This document shows, one piece after another, positions 8,738 to 16,618 of a stretch of 64,000 nt of DNA. The translations under genes were made by a program, and so were the position numbers. The notes beneath the pieces were generated by a model. It did not search any database. It was not told the DNA's origin and saw nothing but the letters and a program-made list of their open reading frames with translations. Position 1 is the stretch's first letter. The number at the start of each line of letters is the position of its first letter. The stretch spans positions 124,001-188,000 of the forward strand of contig NZ_JAPCWE010000001.1 of NCBI RefSeq assembly GCF_025943985.1, in the 5' to 3' direction. The stretch is from Anaerorudis cellulosivorans. Its GTDB lineage: Bacteria; Bacteroidota; Bacteroidia; Bacteroidales; Dysgonomonadaceae.

Positions 8738-8947
8738 ACTACTTAGCTCCATAAGACGAAATAATCGAGTACCGTACTTAGGGATCCCATATACAGCCGT
8801 TCCGTTACTAGAGCTTTCTAACTGCGAAATCCGGAATGACTCTCGATTCCACCTCACAATTAACACCATTGCACTTAGCTAATGGTTGGTGACTAGCCCA
8901 CTCACGTGGACTTACATCAACAAGTTAATCACTCTGTATGGTGCACT
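8738..8947 (-). ncRNA. Structured RNA-like relic, possibly a group II intron domain I fragment
   Basis: This gene-less segment is richer in G+C and base pairing than the neighbouring AT-rich spacers. On the minus strand it forms at least three clean hairpins. One is a 7-bp stem (one G-U) closed by a GUGA tetraloop of the GNRA type at 8895-8912. The second is a 6-bp stem ACCATT/AATGGT at 8865-8886. The third is a 5-bp stem GGAAT/ATTCC at 8833-8850. It begins with GTGCACC just after the upstream gene's terminator, loosely like the GUGYG 5' end of group II introns. The phrasing (AAGTCCAC..GTGGGCTAGTCACC, CTAGTAACGGAACGG) resembles intron domain I as I remember it. No intron-encoded protein and no domain V are present. 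Alternatives are a leader RNA of ettA or another mobile-element remnant. Confidence 0.4.
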
Positions 8948-8985
8948 AAAAAATTGTAGGAATGTATATCTATACACCCCTACAA
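8948..8985 (-). terminator. Rho-independent terminator of the DUF4382 gene
   Basis: The minus strand gives a 15-bp stem (TTGTAGGGGTGTATA with its partner, two G-U pairs in the middle) around a 2-base centre, followed directly by six T residues. It lies about 25 bases after the DUF4382 stop codon. Confidence 0.8.
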
Positions 8986-9010
8986 TAATGCAAAAAATCC
9001 CCTATAAGAC

Positions 9011-9898
9011 TTACTGATTCGAAGAAATCAATGGAATTGTATCCAAATCAGTGACCTTCCCATTTTCTACAGGTACATCAACAAGAATCGTATCGATAAA
9101 TCCCGATAAAGTATCCGCAACAACTGTAAGATTATAGCTCCCTTCTTCAAGTCCTGCAAACAAAAACTTACCATCTGTTTCAGGAAGAGAAACCAGTGTA
9201 TCGGTTTCTTTAATCAGCTGAACATAAGCAACCGCTTCCGGCGGAATAACTACCCCTTTAATCGATCCACCGAATGCTTCTGCATAGGTACGGATCACCG
9301 GTTTCAGAATGAATTTATCGTTTCCTGTCTTCACAACCGATCTTGTCGCATCAAAATCAATAACGAAGCTATACATTAAATCGGGTAGCAAAGTTTCATG
9401 TAAGTTGAACTTTAAACCACTTGCCTGTGCAGAAGGGGTTTTAAGAGGATACTCAACTCCGTCTTTCACTACATAACTCTCCGAACCCAAGAGTAATCGT
9501 ACCTGACTTATTTTCCCTGCAGGTATTTTACCTCCGGCCAGCAATACAGCTTCTCCGTTTCGATAATCCAGCAAATTATAAAGTCCCGGATGTTGAACAG
9601 GGACATTCACCCACTCTATTTCATTAATACCATCATTATCGATGTCTCCATCCTCATCGTTCCCATAATAATAAGGATCGGAATCATCGTCATAAAACTC
9701 ATCACCAATCCCTACGACAATTCCCTGGATATCAATATAAACTGCATCATACACCAGAGAAGGAGCATCCGTAAGTTTAAATTGAATTTGTGCAGTATTG
9801 TTCTCCGATACTTTTTCGTCGGTACAACTTACACCTGCACCCAACATCAGCAGTAGAGCCGATATCGCAAAAATTTTCTGTTTCGTTTTCATTTTCAT
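9011..9898 (-). CDS. DUF4382 domain lipoprotein with acidic calcium-loop-like insert
   Basis: A 295-residue lipoprotein: the signal peptide ends in the lipobox LGAGVSC. Residues about 36-205 match the DUF4382 pattern (IQFKLTDAPSLVYDAVYIDI near the start, FVIDFDATRSVV near the end). A carboxypeptidase-regulatory-like beta-sandwich follows at about 210-290 (IKGVVIPPEAVAYVQL ... GKFLFAGLEEGSYNLTVVAD). An unusually acidic insert at about residues 68-95 contains DEDGDIDNDGINEIE, shaped like an EF-hand or thrombospondin-type calcium loop. Its role is unknown; it is likely surface- or periplasm-facing. It is transcribed alone, with its own terminator behind it. Confidence 0.8.
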   Translation of the reverse strand: MKMKTKQKIFAISALLLMLGAGVSCTDEKVSENNTAQIQFKLTDAPSLVYDAVYIDIQGIVVGIGDEFYDDDSDPYYYGNDEDGDIDNDGINEIEWVNVPVQHPGLYNLLDYRNGEAVLLAGGKIPAGKISQVRLLLGSESYVVKDGVEYPLKTPSAQASGLKFNLHETLLPDLMYSFVIDFDATRSVVKTGNDKFILKPVIRTYAEAFGGSIKGVVIPPEAVAYVQLIKETDTLVSLPETDGKFLFAGLEEGSYNLTVVADTLSGFIDTILVDVPVENGKVTDLDTIPLISSNQ

Positions 9899-10115
9899 AG
9901 TTGTAGTTTGTTTTTAAATGAGACCATAAATTTATTTCAATGAACTTGTTGTTCAATATAAAACAACAAATAAATCACTTATGTTTATCCTTTATGGTTA
10001 AAAAAAAATAAGGAATTTCAATTCCCGTTACAGATATTATATTTTTTATAGTCACGGAATTAATAATTGATTACTAATGGATTGAGTAAGATTTTTAAAG
10101 TTAAAGATAAAGTTC
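9899..10115. other. Gene-less AT-rich spacer upstream of the DUF4382 gene
   Basis: No coding frame with support. It should contain the minus-strand promoter and leader of the DUF4382 gene, but no TAnnTTTG box stands out. A short palindrome GGAATTTCAATTCC is visible near 10012. The remainder up to 10213 holds the terminator described separately. Confidence 0.5.
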
Positions 10116-10155
10116 AAAAAAACCGGTCTGTTGCTATTGACAACATCCGGTTTTT
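10116..10155. terminator. Bidirectional terminator behind fructose-bisphosphate aldolase
   Basis: The hairpin has outer arms AAAAACCGG/CCGGTTTTT and inner arms TGTTG/CAACA around a 7-base loop, with A-runs on the left and T-runs on the right. It can therefore terminate in either direction. Its main user is the aldolase gene, whose stop lies about 60 bases upstream on the minus strand. Confidence 0.8.
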
Positions 10156-10213
10156 CTTGTCATTTAAATATTCTCAACCGGTTTATTCCCCAGTTGAGCA
10201 ATGTACCTTTTTA

Positions 10214-11206
10214 TTATGCTTTACCTGCACTTCCCAATACATTTTGGGTTTTGTGCATATACAATTTCTTCAGTTCATCACGAGCCGGACCCAGATATTT
10301 ACGGGGATCGAATTCTGCAGGTTGTGTCCAAAGCACTCTCCGCACGGCAGCCGTCATAGCCAAACGGCCATCCGAATCGATATTGATCTTGCAAACAGCC
10401 GATTTGGCAGCTTCGCGCAATTGCTCTTCGGGAACACCAATGGAATCTTTCAATTTGCCGCCATATCGGTTAATTTCATCCACATATTCCTGAGGAACAG
10501 AAGAAGCACCATGAAGTACGATCGGGAATCCGGGAATGCGTTTCTCAACTTCTTTCAGAATATCGAAGCGCAAAGGAGGAGGAACTAATCTTCCATTTTC
10601 GTCGATTGTACATTGTTCGGGTTTAAATTTATATGCGCCATGAGAAGTTCCGATCGAAATAGCCAAAGAGTCTACACCCGTGCGACTTACAAAATCAACG
10701 ACCTGAGCAGGATCAGTATAGGTGTGATGTTCTGCTTTAACATCGTCTTCAATGCCTGCCAGCACACCCAATTCTCCCTCTACGGTTACATCGAATTGAT
10801 GAGCATAATCAACCACCTTCTTGGTCAAGGCCACATTTTCATCATAAGGCAAATGCGAACCATCGATCATTACTGACGAAAATCCGAATTCGATACAACT
10901 TTTACACAGTTCAAAACTATCTCCGTGATCGAGATGAAGCACAATCGGAATAGGATATCCCAGTTCTTTTGCAAATTCAACCGCACCTTGAGCCATATAC
11001 CGCAACAACGTTTGATTGGCATATTTGCGTGCACCGCTCGATACCTGTAAAATCACAGGTGATTTTGTTTCTACACAGGCGGAAATAATAGCCTGCAATT
11101 GTTCCATATTATTGAAATTGAATGCAGGAATTGCATAACCGCCTTCCATTGCCTTTTTAAACAGCTCTCTTGAGTTTACAAGACCCAATTCTTTATAACT
11201 AACCAT
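10214..11206 (-). CDS. fba: Fructose-bisphosphate aldolase, class II
   Basis: A zinc-dependent aldolase that interconverts fructose 1,6-bisphosphate with glyceraldehyde 3-phosphate and dihydroxyacetone phosphate. It is a cytoplasmic TIM barrel of 330 residues. Visible family motifs are the N-terminal YAIPAFNFNNMEQ, the metal/catalytic stretch VLHLDHGDSFE, GFSSVMIDGSHLPYDEN, the glutamate-containing VEGELGVLAG, and the phosphate-binding ISIGTSHGAYK and VLHGASSVP. It is monocistronic: a promoter-like box at 11257-11264 and a terminator at 10116-10155 bracket it. The gene runs divergently from the cytochrome bd operon. Confidence 0.95.
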   Translation of the reverse strand: MVSYKELGLVNSRELFKKAMEGGYAIPAFNFNNMEQLQAIISACVETKSPVILQVSSGARKYANQTLLRYMAQGAVEFAKELGYPIPIVLHLDHGDSFELCKSCIEFGFSSVMIDGSHLPYDENVALTKKVVDYAHQFDVTVEGELGVLAGIEDDVKAEHHTYTDPAQVVDFVSRTGVDSLAISIGTSHGAYKFKPEQCTIDENGRLVPPPLRFDILKEVEKRIPGFPIVLHGASSVPQEYVDEINRYGGKLKDSIGVPEEQLREAAKSAVCKINIDSDGRLAMTAAVRRVLWTQPAEFDPRKYLGPARDELKKLYMHKTQNVLGSAGKA

Positions 11207-11256
11207 TGTTTTAGAGTTTAGTGTGATTAATAACTATGTTACCTTTAACTGTTCCA

Positions 11257-11264
11257 CAAATGTA
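11257..11264 (-). promoter_or_regulatory. Putative -7 box (TACATTTG) for fba
   Basis: The minus strand reads TACATTTG, an exact TAnnTTTG match, predicting a leader of about 40-45 bases before the aldolase ATG. The -33 region is only T-rich, without a clear TTTG. Confidence 0.5.
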
Positions 11265-11558
11265 GAAAAATTATTGCGAAAAAACGGAATATCTTGAATA
11301 ATGCAAGAGGTATTCTCTTTTTTTAACCGAACATATAAAAATATAAAATAACTAATCGGAATAAGCAGCGAAATAATCAAAAAAATGGGCATTAAATGTA
11401 GTTGTTTCATTTTTTTTTACTACTTTTACATATTTCTATTACATAACTGACATCCTCGTGTAAATCCTGGAGAAGAAATAATCACAGCGATTTTCACTCG
11501 AATGAAAATATTGCGGCGCCTTAAAAGTTGATTGTGTTGATTGATAAAACATTAAAAA
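11265..11558. other. Divergent intergenic region between fba and the cyd operon
   Basis: AT-rich, without a supported coding frame. It must hold the plus-strand promoter for the DUF3467-DUF4492-cydAB run. The closest -7-like match is TACTTTTA near 11420-11430, which is imperfect. No operator-like inverted repeat was recognised. Confidence 0.45.
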
Positions 11559-11870
11559 ATGGAAAATTATAAAGAAGAAAATCAAATTCAAATCGAGTTA
11601 TCCGACGAAGTGGCTCAAGGTACCTATTCCAATTTGGCCATTATTTCCCATTCTTCATCCGAATTTGTTATCGATTTTGTCCGAATCGTGCCGGGTGTAC
11701 CCAAGGCAAAAGTTAAATCGCGCATTATTCTCACTCCCGAAAACGCCAAACGCCTGCTTTTTGCATTAAAAGACAATATCGAAAAATTTGAAAAAGTAAA
11801 CGGAACTATTCATTTAGGAAACGAACCCGATAATTTCTTTCCTCCTTTAGGGAAGATGGGAGAAGCATAA
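11559..11870 (+). CDS. DUF3467 protein
   Basis: A 103-residue soluble protein matching the DUF3467 pattern: IQIELSDEVAQGTYSNLAII, then SSEFVIDFVRIVPG, and the terminal SRIILTPENAKRLLFALKDNI helix. It has no signal peptide or membrane segment. The biochemical role of the family is unknown. It is the first gene of a tight plus-strand run (8 bases to the DUF4492 gene, then cydA and cydB), so it may be co-expressed with the bd oxidase. Confidence 0.85.
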   Translation: MENYKEENQIQIELSDEVAQGTYSNLAIISHSSSEFVIDFVRIVPGVPKAKVKSRIILTPENAKRLLFALKDNIEKFEKVNGTIHLGNEPDNFFPPLGKMGEA

Positions 11871-11878
11871 ACTTACCT

Positions 11879-12127
11879 ATGGATGCCAAATTCACTCGAT
11901 CTGAAAAAAAATTCAACTGGTTTTCCCTTTTTTGGGAAGGAGTTACCCATATGTCCCTTTTGGGAAAAACACTATGGATAGTAGTTATCATAAAATTGAT
12001 GATCATGTTTGGCGTTCTTAAACCTTTCTTTTTCCCCGATTTTTTAAATTCAAGATACCAAAACGATAAAGATAAAGCCGCTTACGTGGTAGAACAGTTG
12101 ATTGACAGAACGAACCATACCCAATAA
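11879..12127 (+). CDS. DUF4492 small membrane protein next to cydA
   Basis: An 82-residue protein with one hydrophobic helix (about residues 28-52, LGKTLWIVVIIKLMIMFGVLK) and a PFFFPDFL motif, matching DUF4492. Members of this family are commonly found just upstream of cydA in Bacteroidota. That, together with the 21-base gap to cydA here, suggests an assembly or accessory role for cytochrome bd, by analogy with other small Cyd subunits. There is no direct evidence of function. Confidence 0.85.
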   Translation: MDAKFTRSEKKFNWFSLFWEGVTHMSLLGKTLWIVVIIKLMIMFGVLKPFFFPDFLNSRYQNDKDKAAYVVEQLIDRTNHTQ

Positions 12128-12148
12128 CAAGTTGTTATACCTAAGCCT

Positions 12149-13693
12149 ATGGAAATATTAAATGCATCATTGGTTAATTGGTCGAGAGCACAGTTTGCTA
12201 TGACGGCTGCTTACCACTGGCTGTTTGTACCGCTTACACTCGGACTAGGCGTGATGATGGCCATAATGGAAACCAAGTATGTTCGCACCGGGGACGAAAA
12301 ATGGAGAAAAACGGCTAAATTCTGGCAAACCATCTTTGGCATTAACTTTGCTATCGGCGTGGCTACCGGAATCATTCTCGAATTTCAGTTCGGGACAAAC
12401 TGGTCGAACTACAGCTGGTTTGTTGGCGACATTTTCGGTGCTCCACTGGCTATTGAAGCCATTGTTGCCTTTTTTCTCGAAGCCACATTCATTTCTATTA
12501 TGTTCTTCGGATGGAATAGAGTAAGCAAAAAAGCACACCTTACCGCCACATGGCTCACCATCCTTGGTGCTACTCTTTCTGCCTATTGGATTTTGGTTGC
12601 CAACGCTTGGATGCAACATCCGGTCGGCATGAATTTCAATCCCGATACGGTTCGTAACGAAATGACCGATTTTTGGGCTGTGGCTCTTTCTCCGGTTGCC
12701 GTCAACAAATTTTTTCATGCCGTCCTCTCAGGCTGGGGATTAGGTGCATCATTTGTGGTTGGAGTCGGGTCTTGGTACTTACTAAAGAAACGGCATGTAG
12801 ATTTTGCTTTGAAAAGCATTAAAATGGGAGCTGTATTCGGATTCATTTCATTTATCTTGTTGGCAGTTACCGGAGATGGTTCAGCCTATCAAGTTGCACA
12901 AAAACAACCCATGAAACTCGCTTCAATGGAAGGACTATACAAAGGCAAATCCGGTGCAGGAATGGTTGCTTTCGGAATTTTAAATCCCAATAAACAAGCG
13001 TATAACGACACTATCGATCCGTATTATTTCAAAATTGAATTACCCAAGTTATTATCGTTGTTGGGTTATCGCGATATCAATGCCTTTGTACCCGGCATCA
13101 ACGATATCGTTGAAGGGGGATATACCCTCCCTGATGGAGAAAAAGCATTATCGTTTGACGAAAAAAAAGAACGCGGACAACTTGCTATTCGTGCATTAGC
13201 CAACTATCAGAAGGCAAAAAAGGAAGGAAGGGATTCCGATGCAACTGAATATAAAAACACGCTGCATGAAAATTATGCCTATTTCGGATACGGCTATTTA
13301 ACCAAAGGGCAAGACAGCATTCCCCATGTACCACTCACATTTTACAGCTTTCATCTGATGGTAATCATCGGTTTCTATTTCATCCTGATGTTTGCGATTG
13401 TATGGTACGTTGTACACAAAAAGAAAATGGAAACGGCAACGTGGCTTCAATACATTGCCTTATGGAGTATTCCACTAGCTTATCTTGCGGGACAATTGGG
13501 ATGGATTGTTGCCGAAGTCGGACGACAGCCCTGGACAATACAAGACGTTTTGCCCGTTCAGGCAGCTGTATCGGGATTGTCTACCGGCAATGTGATCACC
13601 ACCTTCATTCTGTTTGCCACGTTGTTTACGCTGCTTCTCGTTGCAGAAGTAACGATAATGGTTAAACAAATAAAAAAGGGTCCCGAACTATGA
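12149..13693 (+). CDS. cydA: Cytochrome bd ubiquinol oxidase subunit I
   Basis: The heme-bearing subunit of the bd-type terminal oxidase, which reduces oxygen to water with quinol electrons. It is a multi-helix inner-membrane protein of 514 residues. The N-terminal AAYHWLFVPLTLGLG carries the high-spin heme histidine (H23). NKFFHAVLSGWGLGASF carries the next heme histidine. The quinol-binding loop begins QKQPMKLASMEG and is of the long type (about 100 residues to the next helix). GQLGWIVAEVGRQPW is the conserved quinol/heme motif. The cydB start overlaps its stop by 4 bases, implying translational coupling. Confidence 0.97.
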   Translation: MEILNASLVNWSRAQFAMTAAYHWLFVPLTLGLGVMMAIMETKYVRTGDEKWRKTAKFWQTIFGINFAIGVATGIILEFQFGTNWSNYSWFVGDIFGAPLAIEAIVAFFLEATFISIMFFGWNRVSKKAHLTATWLTILGATLSAYWILVANAWMQHPVGMNFNPDTVRNEMTDFWAVALSPVAVNKFFHAVLSGWGLGASFVVGVGSWYLLKKRHVDFALKSIKMGAVFGFISFILLAVTGDGSAYQVAQKQPMKLASMEGLYKGKSGAGMVAFGILNPNKQAYNDTIDPYYFKIELPKLLSLLGYRDINAFVPGINDIVEGGYTLPDGEKALSFDEKKERGQLAIRALANYQKAKKEGRDSDATEYKNTLHENYAYFGYGYLTKGQDSIPHVPLTFYSFHLMVIIGFYFILMFAIVWYVVHKKKMETATWLQYIALWSIPLAYLAGQLGWIVAEVGRQPWTIQDVLPVQAAVSGLSTGNVITTFILFATLFTLLLVAEVTIMVKQIKKGPEL

Positions 13694-14847
13694 TTACCTA
13701 TTCCTTTTTGCAGCATTACTGGTGGTTTGTCATTTCACTTCTTTGCGGAGTATTGACATTTCTTCTTTTTGTACAGGGCGGACAATCGATGTTATATTCT
13801 CTTGCTAAAACCGACGACGAAAAAAAACTGTTGTTAAATGCATTGGGCAGAAAGTGGGAATACACTTTCACCACACTCGTAACTTTCGGTGGTGCATTTT
13901 TTGCTTCGTTTCCTTTATTTTATTCAACCAGTTTTGGTGGCGCCTACTGGGTTTGGATGTTGCTGCTGTTCTGTTTTGTTCTTCAGGCAGTGTCGTATGA
14001 ATTTCATTCGAAGCCCGGAAATATTTTCGGTGCGAATACCTATCGTGCATTTCTATTTATCAATGGGGTGTTGGGAACATTTTTGCTAGGCGTTGCAGTT
14101 GGCACATTCTTTACCGGTTCAGCTTTCAGCGTAAACAAAGAAAATCTGCTCAGTGTAGGAAATACCGGAGGAGGCGTAATTAGCCGTTGGGAAAACCCGT
14201 TTCACGGACTGGAAGCCTTGGGAAATCTCAGCAACTGGTGTTTAGGGTTGAGCATATTGTTTCTGGCTCGCACGCTGGCCGCTTTATTTTTTGTCAACCG
14301 GTTAGATCATGCTGCTTTGGTGGAAAAATCAAAGAAATATGTCCTATATAACGGGGCACCTTTTGTCATCTTTTTCCTCATTTTTCTCATCTGGACACTC
14401 TTTGCCGAAGGGTTTGCCGTAGATCCCGGTTCGGGAATAGTTTCAATGGAAAAGATGAAATATTGGCACAATTTTCTGCAAATGCCTATCGTACTCGTTA
14501 TGTTTTTACTTGGAGTTGCGGCCGTTTTATACGGCATTGCCGGAACGGTTTTTAAAAACAATTTCAGGAAAGGAATTTGGTATTCCGGCGTTGGCACAGT
14601 TTTGACGGTAACCATGTTGATGCTGATTGCCGGATACAACCATACGGCTTACTATCCTTCTACCTACGATCTGCAAAGTTCGCTGACCATTCAGAATTCA
14701 TCCTCCAGTGAATTCACCCTGAAGGTGATGTTCTATGTATCGTTATTGGTGCCGGTTGTAATAGGTTACATTGCTTACGCTTGGCGCTCACTGGAAAAGA
14801 AACGATTGAGTATGGAGGATCTGAAATCCGATGAACATACCTATTAA
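13690..14847 (+). CDS. cydB: Cytochrome bd ubiquinol oxidase subunit II
   Basis: The second integral subunit of the bd oxidase: 385 residues with about eight to nine membrane helices. It begins directly at a helix (MITYSFLQHYWWFVISLLCG) and contains the family's WENPFHGLEAL and AGYNHTAYYPS motifs. ATGA overlap with cydA fixes the start. No cydCD transporter genes or CydX follow in this window. A weak hairpin and T-run lie behind it. Confidence 0.95.
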   Translation: MITYSFLQHYWWFVISLLCGVLTFLLFVQGGQSMLYSLAKTDDEKKLLLNALGRKWEYTFTTLVTFGGAFFASFPLFYSTSFGGAYWVWMLLLFCFVLQAVSYEFHSKPGNIFGANTYRAFLFINGVLGTFLLGVAVGTFFTGSAFSVNKENLLSVGNTGGGVISRWENPFHGLEALGNLSNWCLGLSILFLARTLAALFFVNRLDHAALVEKSKKYVLYNGAPFVIFFLIFLIWTLFAEGFAVDPGSGIVSMEKMKYWHNFLQMPIVLVMFLLGVAAVLYGIAGTVFKNNFRKGIWYSGVGTVLTVTMLMLIAGYNHTAYYPSTYDLQSSLTIQNSSSSEFTLKVMFYVSLLVPVVIGYIAYAWRSLEKKRLSMEDLKSDEHTY

Positions 14848-14871
14848 TAAGAGAGAGAGCATTTTATCATG

Positions 14872-14910
14872 GATTATCGCAGGATAATCGGAACATCGCA
14901 ACATTTTTTT
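14872..14910 (+). terminator. Weak terminator candidate behind cydB
   Basis: GATTATC and GATAATC form a 7-bp stem with a GCAG loop, but the T-run (14904-14910) begins about 15 bases after the stem. This makes it a poor intrinsic terminator. Confidence 0.35.
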
Positions 14911-14944
14911 CTTTTGAAAACAGACATAATTCTTATAAAAACTG

Positions 14945-14952
14945 TATTTTTG
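14945..14952 (+). promoter_or_regulatory. Putative -7 box (TATTTTTG) for the DUF3298 gene
   Basis: An exact TAnnTTTG match 27 bases before the ATG at 14979. No TTTG at the expected -33 spacing is seen. Confidence 0.35.
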
Positions 14953-14978
14953 CAAATGACGAATAGAGGATTGTGTTC

Positions 14979-15887
14979 ATGAAAAGACAAAAAAATTTAT
15001 ATGCAATTTTCATTTGCATAGCTGTGCTTTTTTGTTTTATTTCTTGCAAAAACGGAAACAGCGCGTTCAGCAATAACAACGGGATCATATTTGATTCATT
15101 ATATGTAACAAAAAAATCGCATTTGGACAACGATACCACCCAACCTTTTTGTAAAATAACCGTTCGTTTTGTTTATCCAAAAACTGCTGCAAAATCTGAT
15201 GTAAACCAGTTGCAACAGGTATTTATTGAAAACATGTTTGGTTATTCATACATCAACTTTTCTCCTCGGGAAGCCTTAGAACATTATATTGCCAATTATA
15301 TCGATAATTATCAAAACGATGCAAAAACATTTAACAAGAATGTATCCGATATGAAACTCATGGGCACCTTAATGCCCGATTATTCCGATGAATGGGAAAA
15401 TGTACATGGCGATACGTTATCGTATACCTTTTATTCGTATTACGAAACACTTTCGGATACAATATACTTTAACAAGTACAACATTTTGTCTTTTCAGGTA
15501 AGACAAACCGGCAACAAGGGGGGAGAAACACCTTTTGAATCCTACAAAAACTGCGTAATTAATCTCAAAACAGGAAAAATCCTCACCGAAAACGATCTTT
15601 TTAAACCGGGATACGAGAAACAACTTCAGTTGCTGTTTATCTCTTCCTTAATCAATCAAAACAGCGTTAAAACAATCGACGATCTGGAAGATTTGGGTTA
15701 TTTCAGCATTGAAGAAATCATGCCGAATAAAAATTTTCTTGTCGATGACAAAGGGATTACCTATGTGTTTAACAAAGGAGAATATGCTGCCTATCCGTTA
15801 AATGCCCAAGTAATTTTTCTTCCATACGACGCTCTTCGACCTATACTGAAAGAAAACACCATTGTTTCAAAATTAGCTGCCAGATAA
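14979..15887 (+). CDS. DUF3298/RsiV-like lipoprotein
   Basis: A 302-residue lipoprotein: the signal peptide ends FCFISC. The C-terminal half matches DUF3298, seen in RsiV-type and PdaC-like proteins: CVINLKTGKILTENDLF, then ITYVFNKGEYAAYPL and VIFLPYDAL. The first half resembles the DUF4163-type partner domain. There is no catalytic domain, so it is probably a periplasmic or outer-membrane ligand-binding or envelope protein; members of this superfamily can bind lysozyme or sugars. I chose ATG 14979 over GTG 14973. Its stop is immediately followed by the rsmG ATG (TAA then ATG), so the two are probably co-translated. Confidence 0.8.
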   Translation: MKRQKNLYAIFICIAVLFCFISCKNGNSAFSNNNGIIFDSLYVTKKSHLDNDTTQPFCKITVRFVYPKTAAKSDVNQLQQVFIENMFGYSYINFSPREALEHYIANYIDNYQNDAKTFNKNVSDMKLMGTLMPDYSDEWENVHGDTLSYTFYSYYETLSDTIYFNKYNILSFQVRQTGNKGGETPFESYKNCVINLKTGKILTENDLFKPGYEKQLQLLFISSLINQNSVKTIDDLEDLGYFSIEEIMPNKNFLVDDKGITYVFNKGEYAAYPLNAQVIFLPYDALRPILKENTIVSKLAAR

Positions 15888-16517
15888 ATGCCGGATCTGA
15901 TAAAAAAGTATTTCCCTTACTTAACCGAGCTTCAACAACAGCAGTTTGATGCACTTTATGATCTGTATAAAGAATGGAATGCCCACATAAACGTCATTTC
16001 CCGAAAAGATATCGAAAACCTTTATCTCCATCATGTATTACATTCGTTGGCAATAGCCAAATTTATCCGTTTTGTGCCTCATAGCAACGTTCTGGATGTG
16101 GGAACGGGTGGAGGTTTTCCCGGCATACCGCTGGCCATTTTTTTCCCCGATGTTCACTTTTTACTGTTGGACAGCATCGGTAAAAAAATTAAAGTTGCCG
16201 GTGAAATTTCAGCAGCCATTGGATTGCAGAATGTTGAATTTGCACATTCACGCATTGAGGACGAAAAAAGAGTATTCGATTTCGTGGTCAGTCGTGCCGT
16301 TATGTCTTTACCCGATTTGGTAAAAAACACACGAAAGAATATCTCCCCACAGCACAAAAATACGATTCCTAATGGCATTATTTGTCTCAAAGGCGGCAAT
16401 TTGACCCTCGAAATAAAACCTTTCGCCGACAAAGCTAAGGTGACTCCATTATCGCTATATTTTGAAGAACCATTTTTCGAAACAAAACAACTGGTATATG
16501 TTCCAATAATCAACTAG
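15888..16517 (+). CDS. rsmG: 16S rRNA (guanine527-N7)-methyltransferase RsmG
   Basis: A SAM-dependent methyltransferase modifying G527 of 16S rRNA; 209 residues, normal for the family. The SAM-binding motif DVGTGGGFPGIPLAI, the LLDSIGKK motif and the family's VVSRAV stretch are visible. The N terminus (YFPYLTELQQQQFDALYDLY...WNAHINVISRKD) is characteristic. The start codon abuts the upstream stop without spacing. Confidence 0.95.
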   Translation: MPDLIKKYFPYLTELQQQQFDALYDLYKEWNAHINVISRKDIENLYLHHVLHSLAIAKFIRFVPHSNVLDVGTGGGFPGIPLAIFFPDVHFLLLDSIGKKIKVAGEISAAIGLQNVEFAHSRIEDEKRVFDFVVSRAVMSLPDLVKNTRKNISPQHKNTIPNGIICLKGGNLTLEIKPFADKAKVTPLSLYFEEPFFETKQLVYVPIIN

Positions 16518-16562
16518 CGATTATTGTCGAGCTTTTCAGGCAGCTAATTGAAAAGAAAAAAC

Positions 16563-16570
16563 TATTTTTG
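16563..16570 (+). promoter_or_regulatory. Putative -7 box (TATTTTTG) before the MBL-fold gene
   Basis: An exact TAnnTTTG match 48 bases upstream of the ATG at 16619. It could drive the hydrolase-gcvP pair. Confidence 0.4.
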
Positions 16571-16618
16571 TAAAATATACAACAGTACTCCATTTGAATT
16601 GCAAATTTCGTTTTATTG

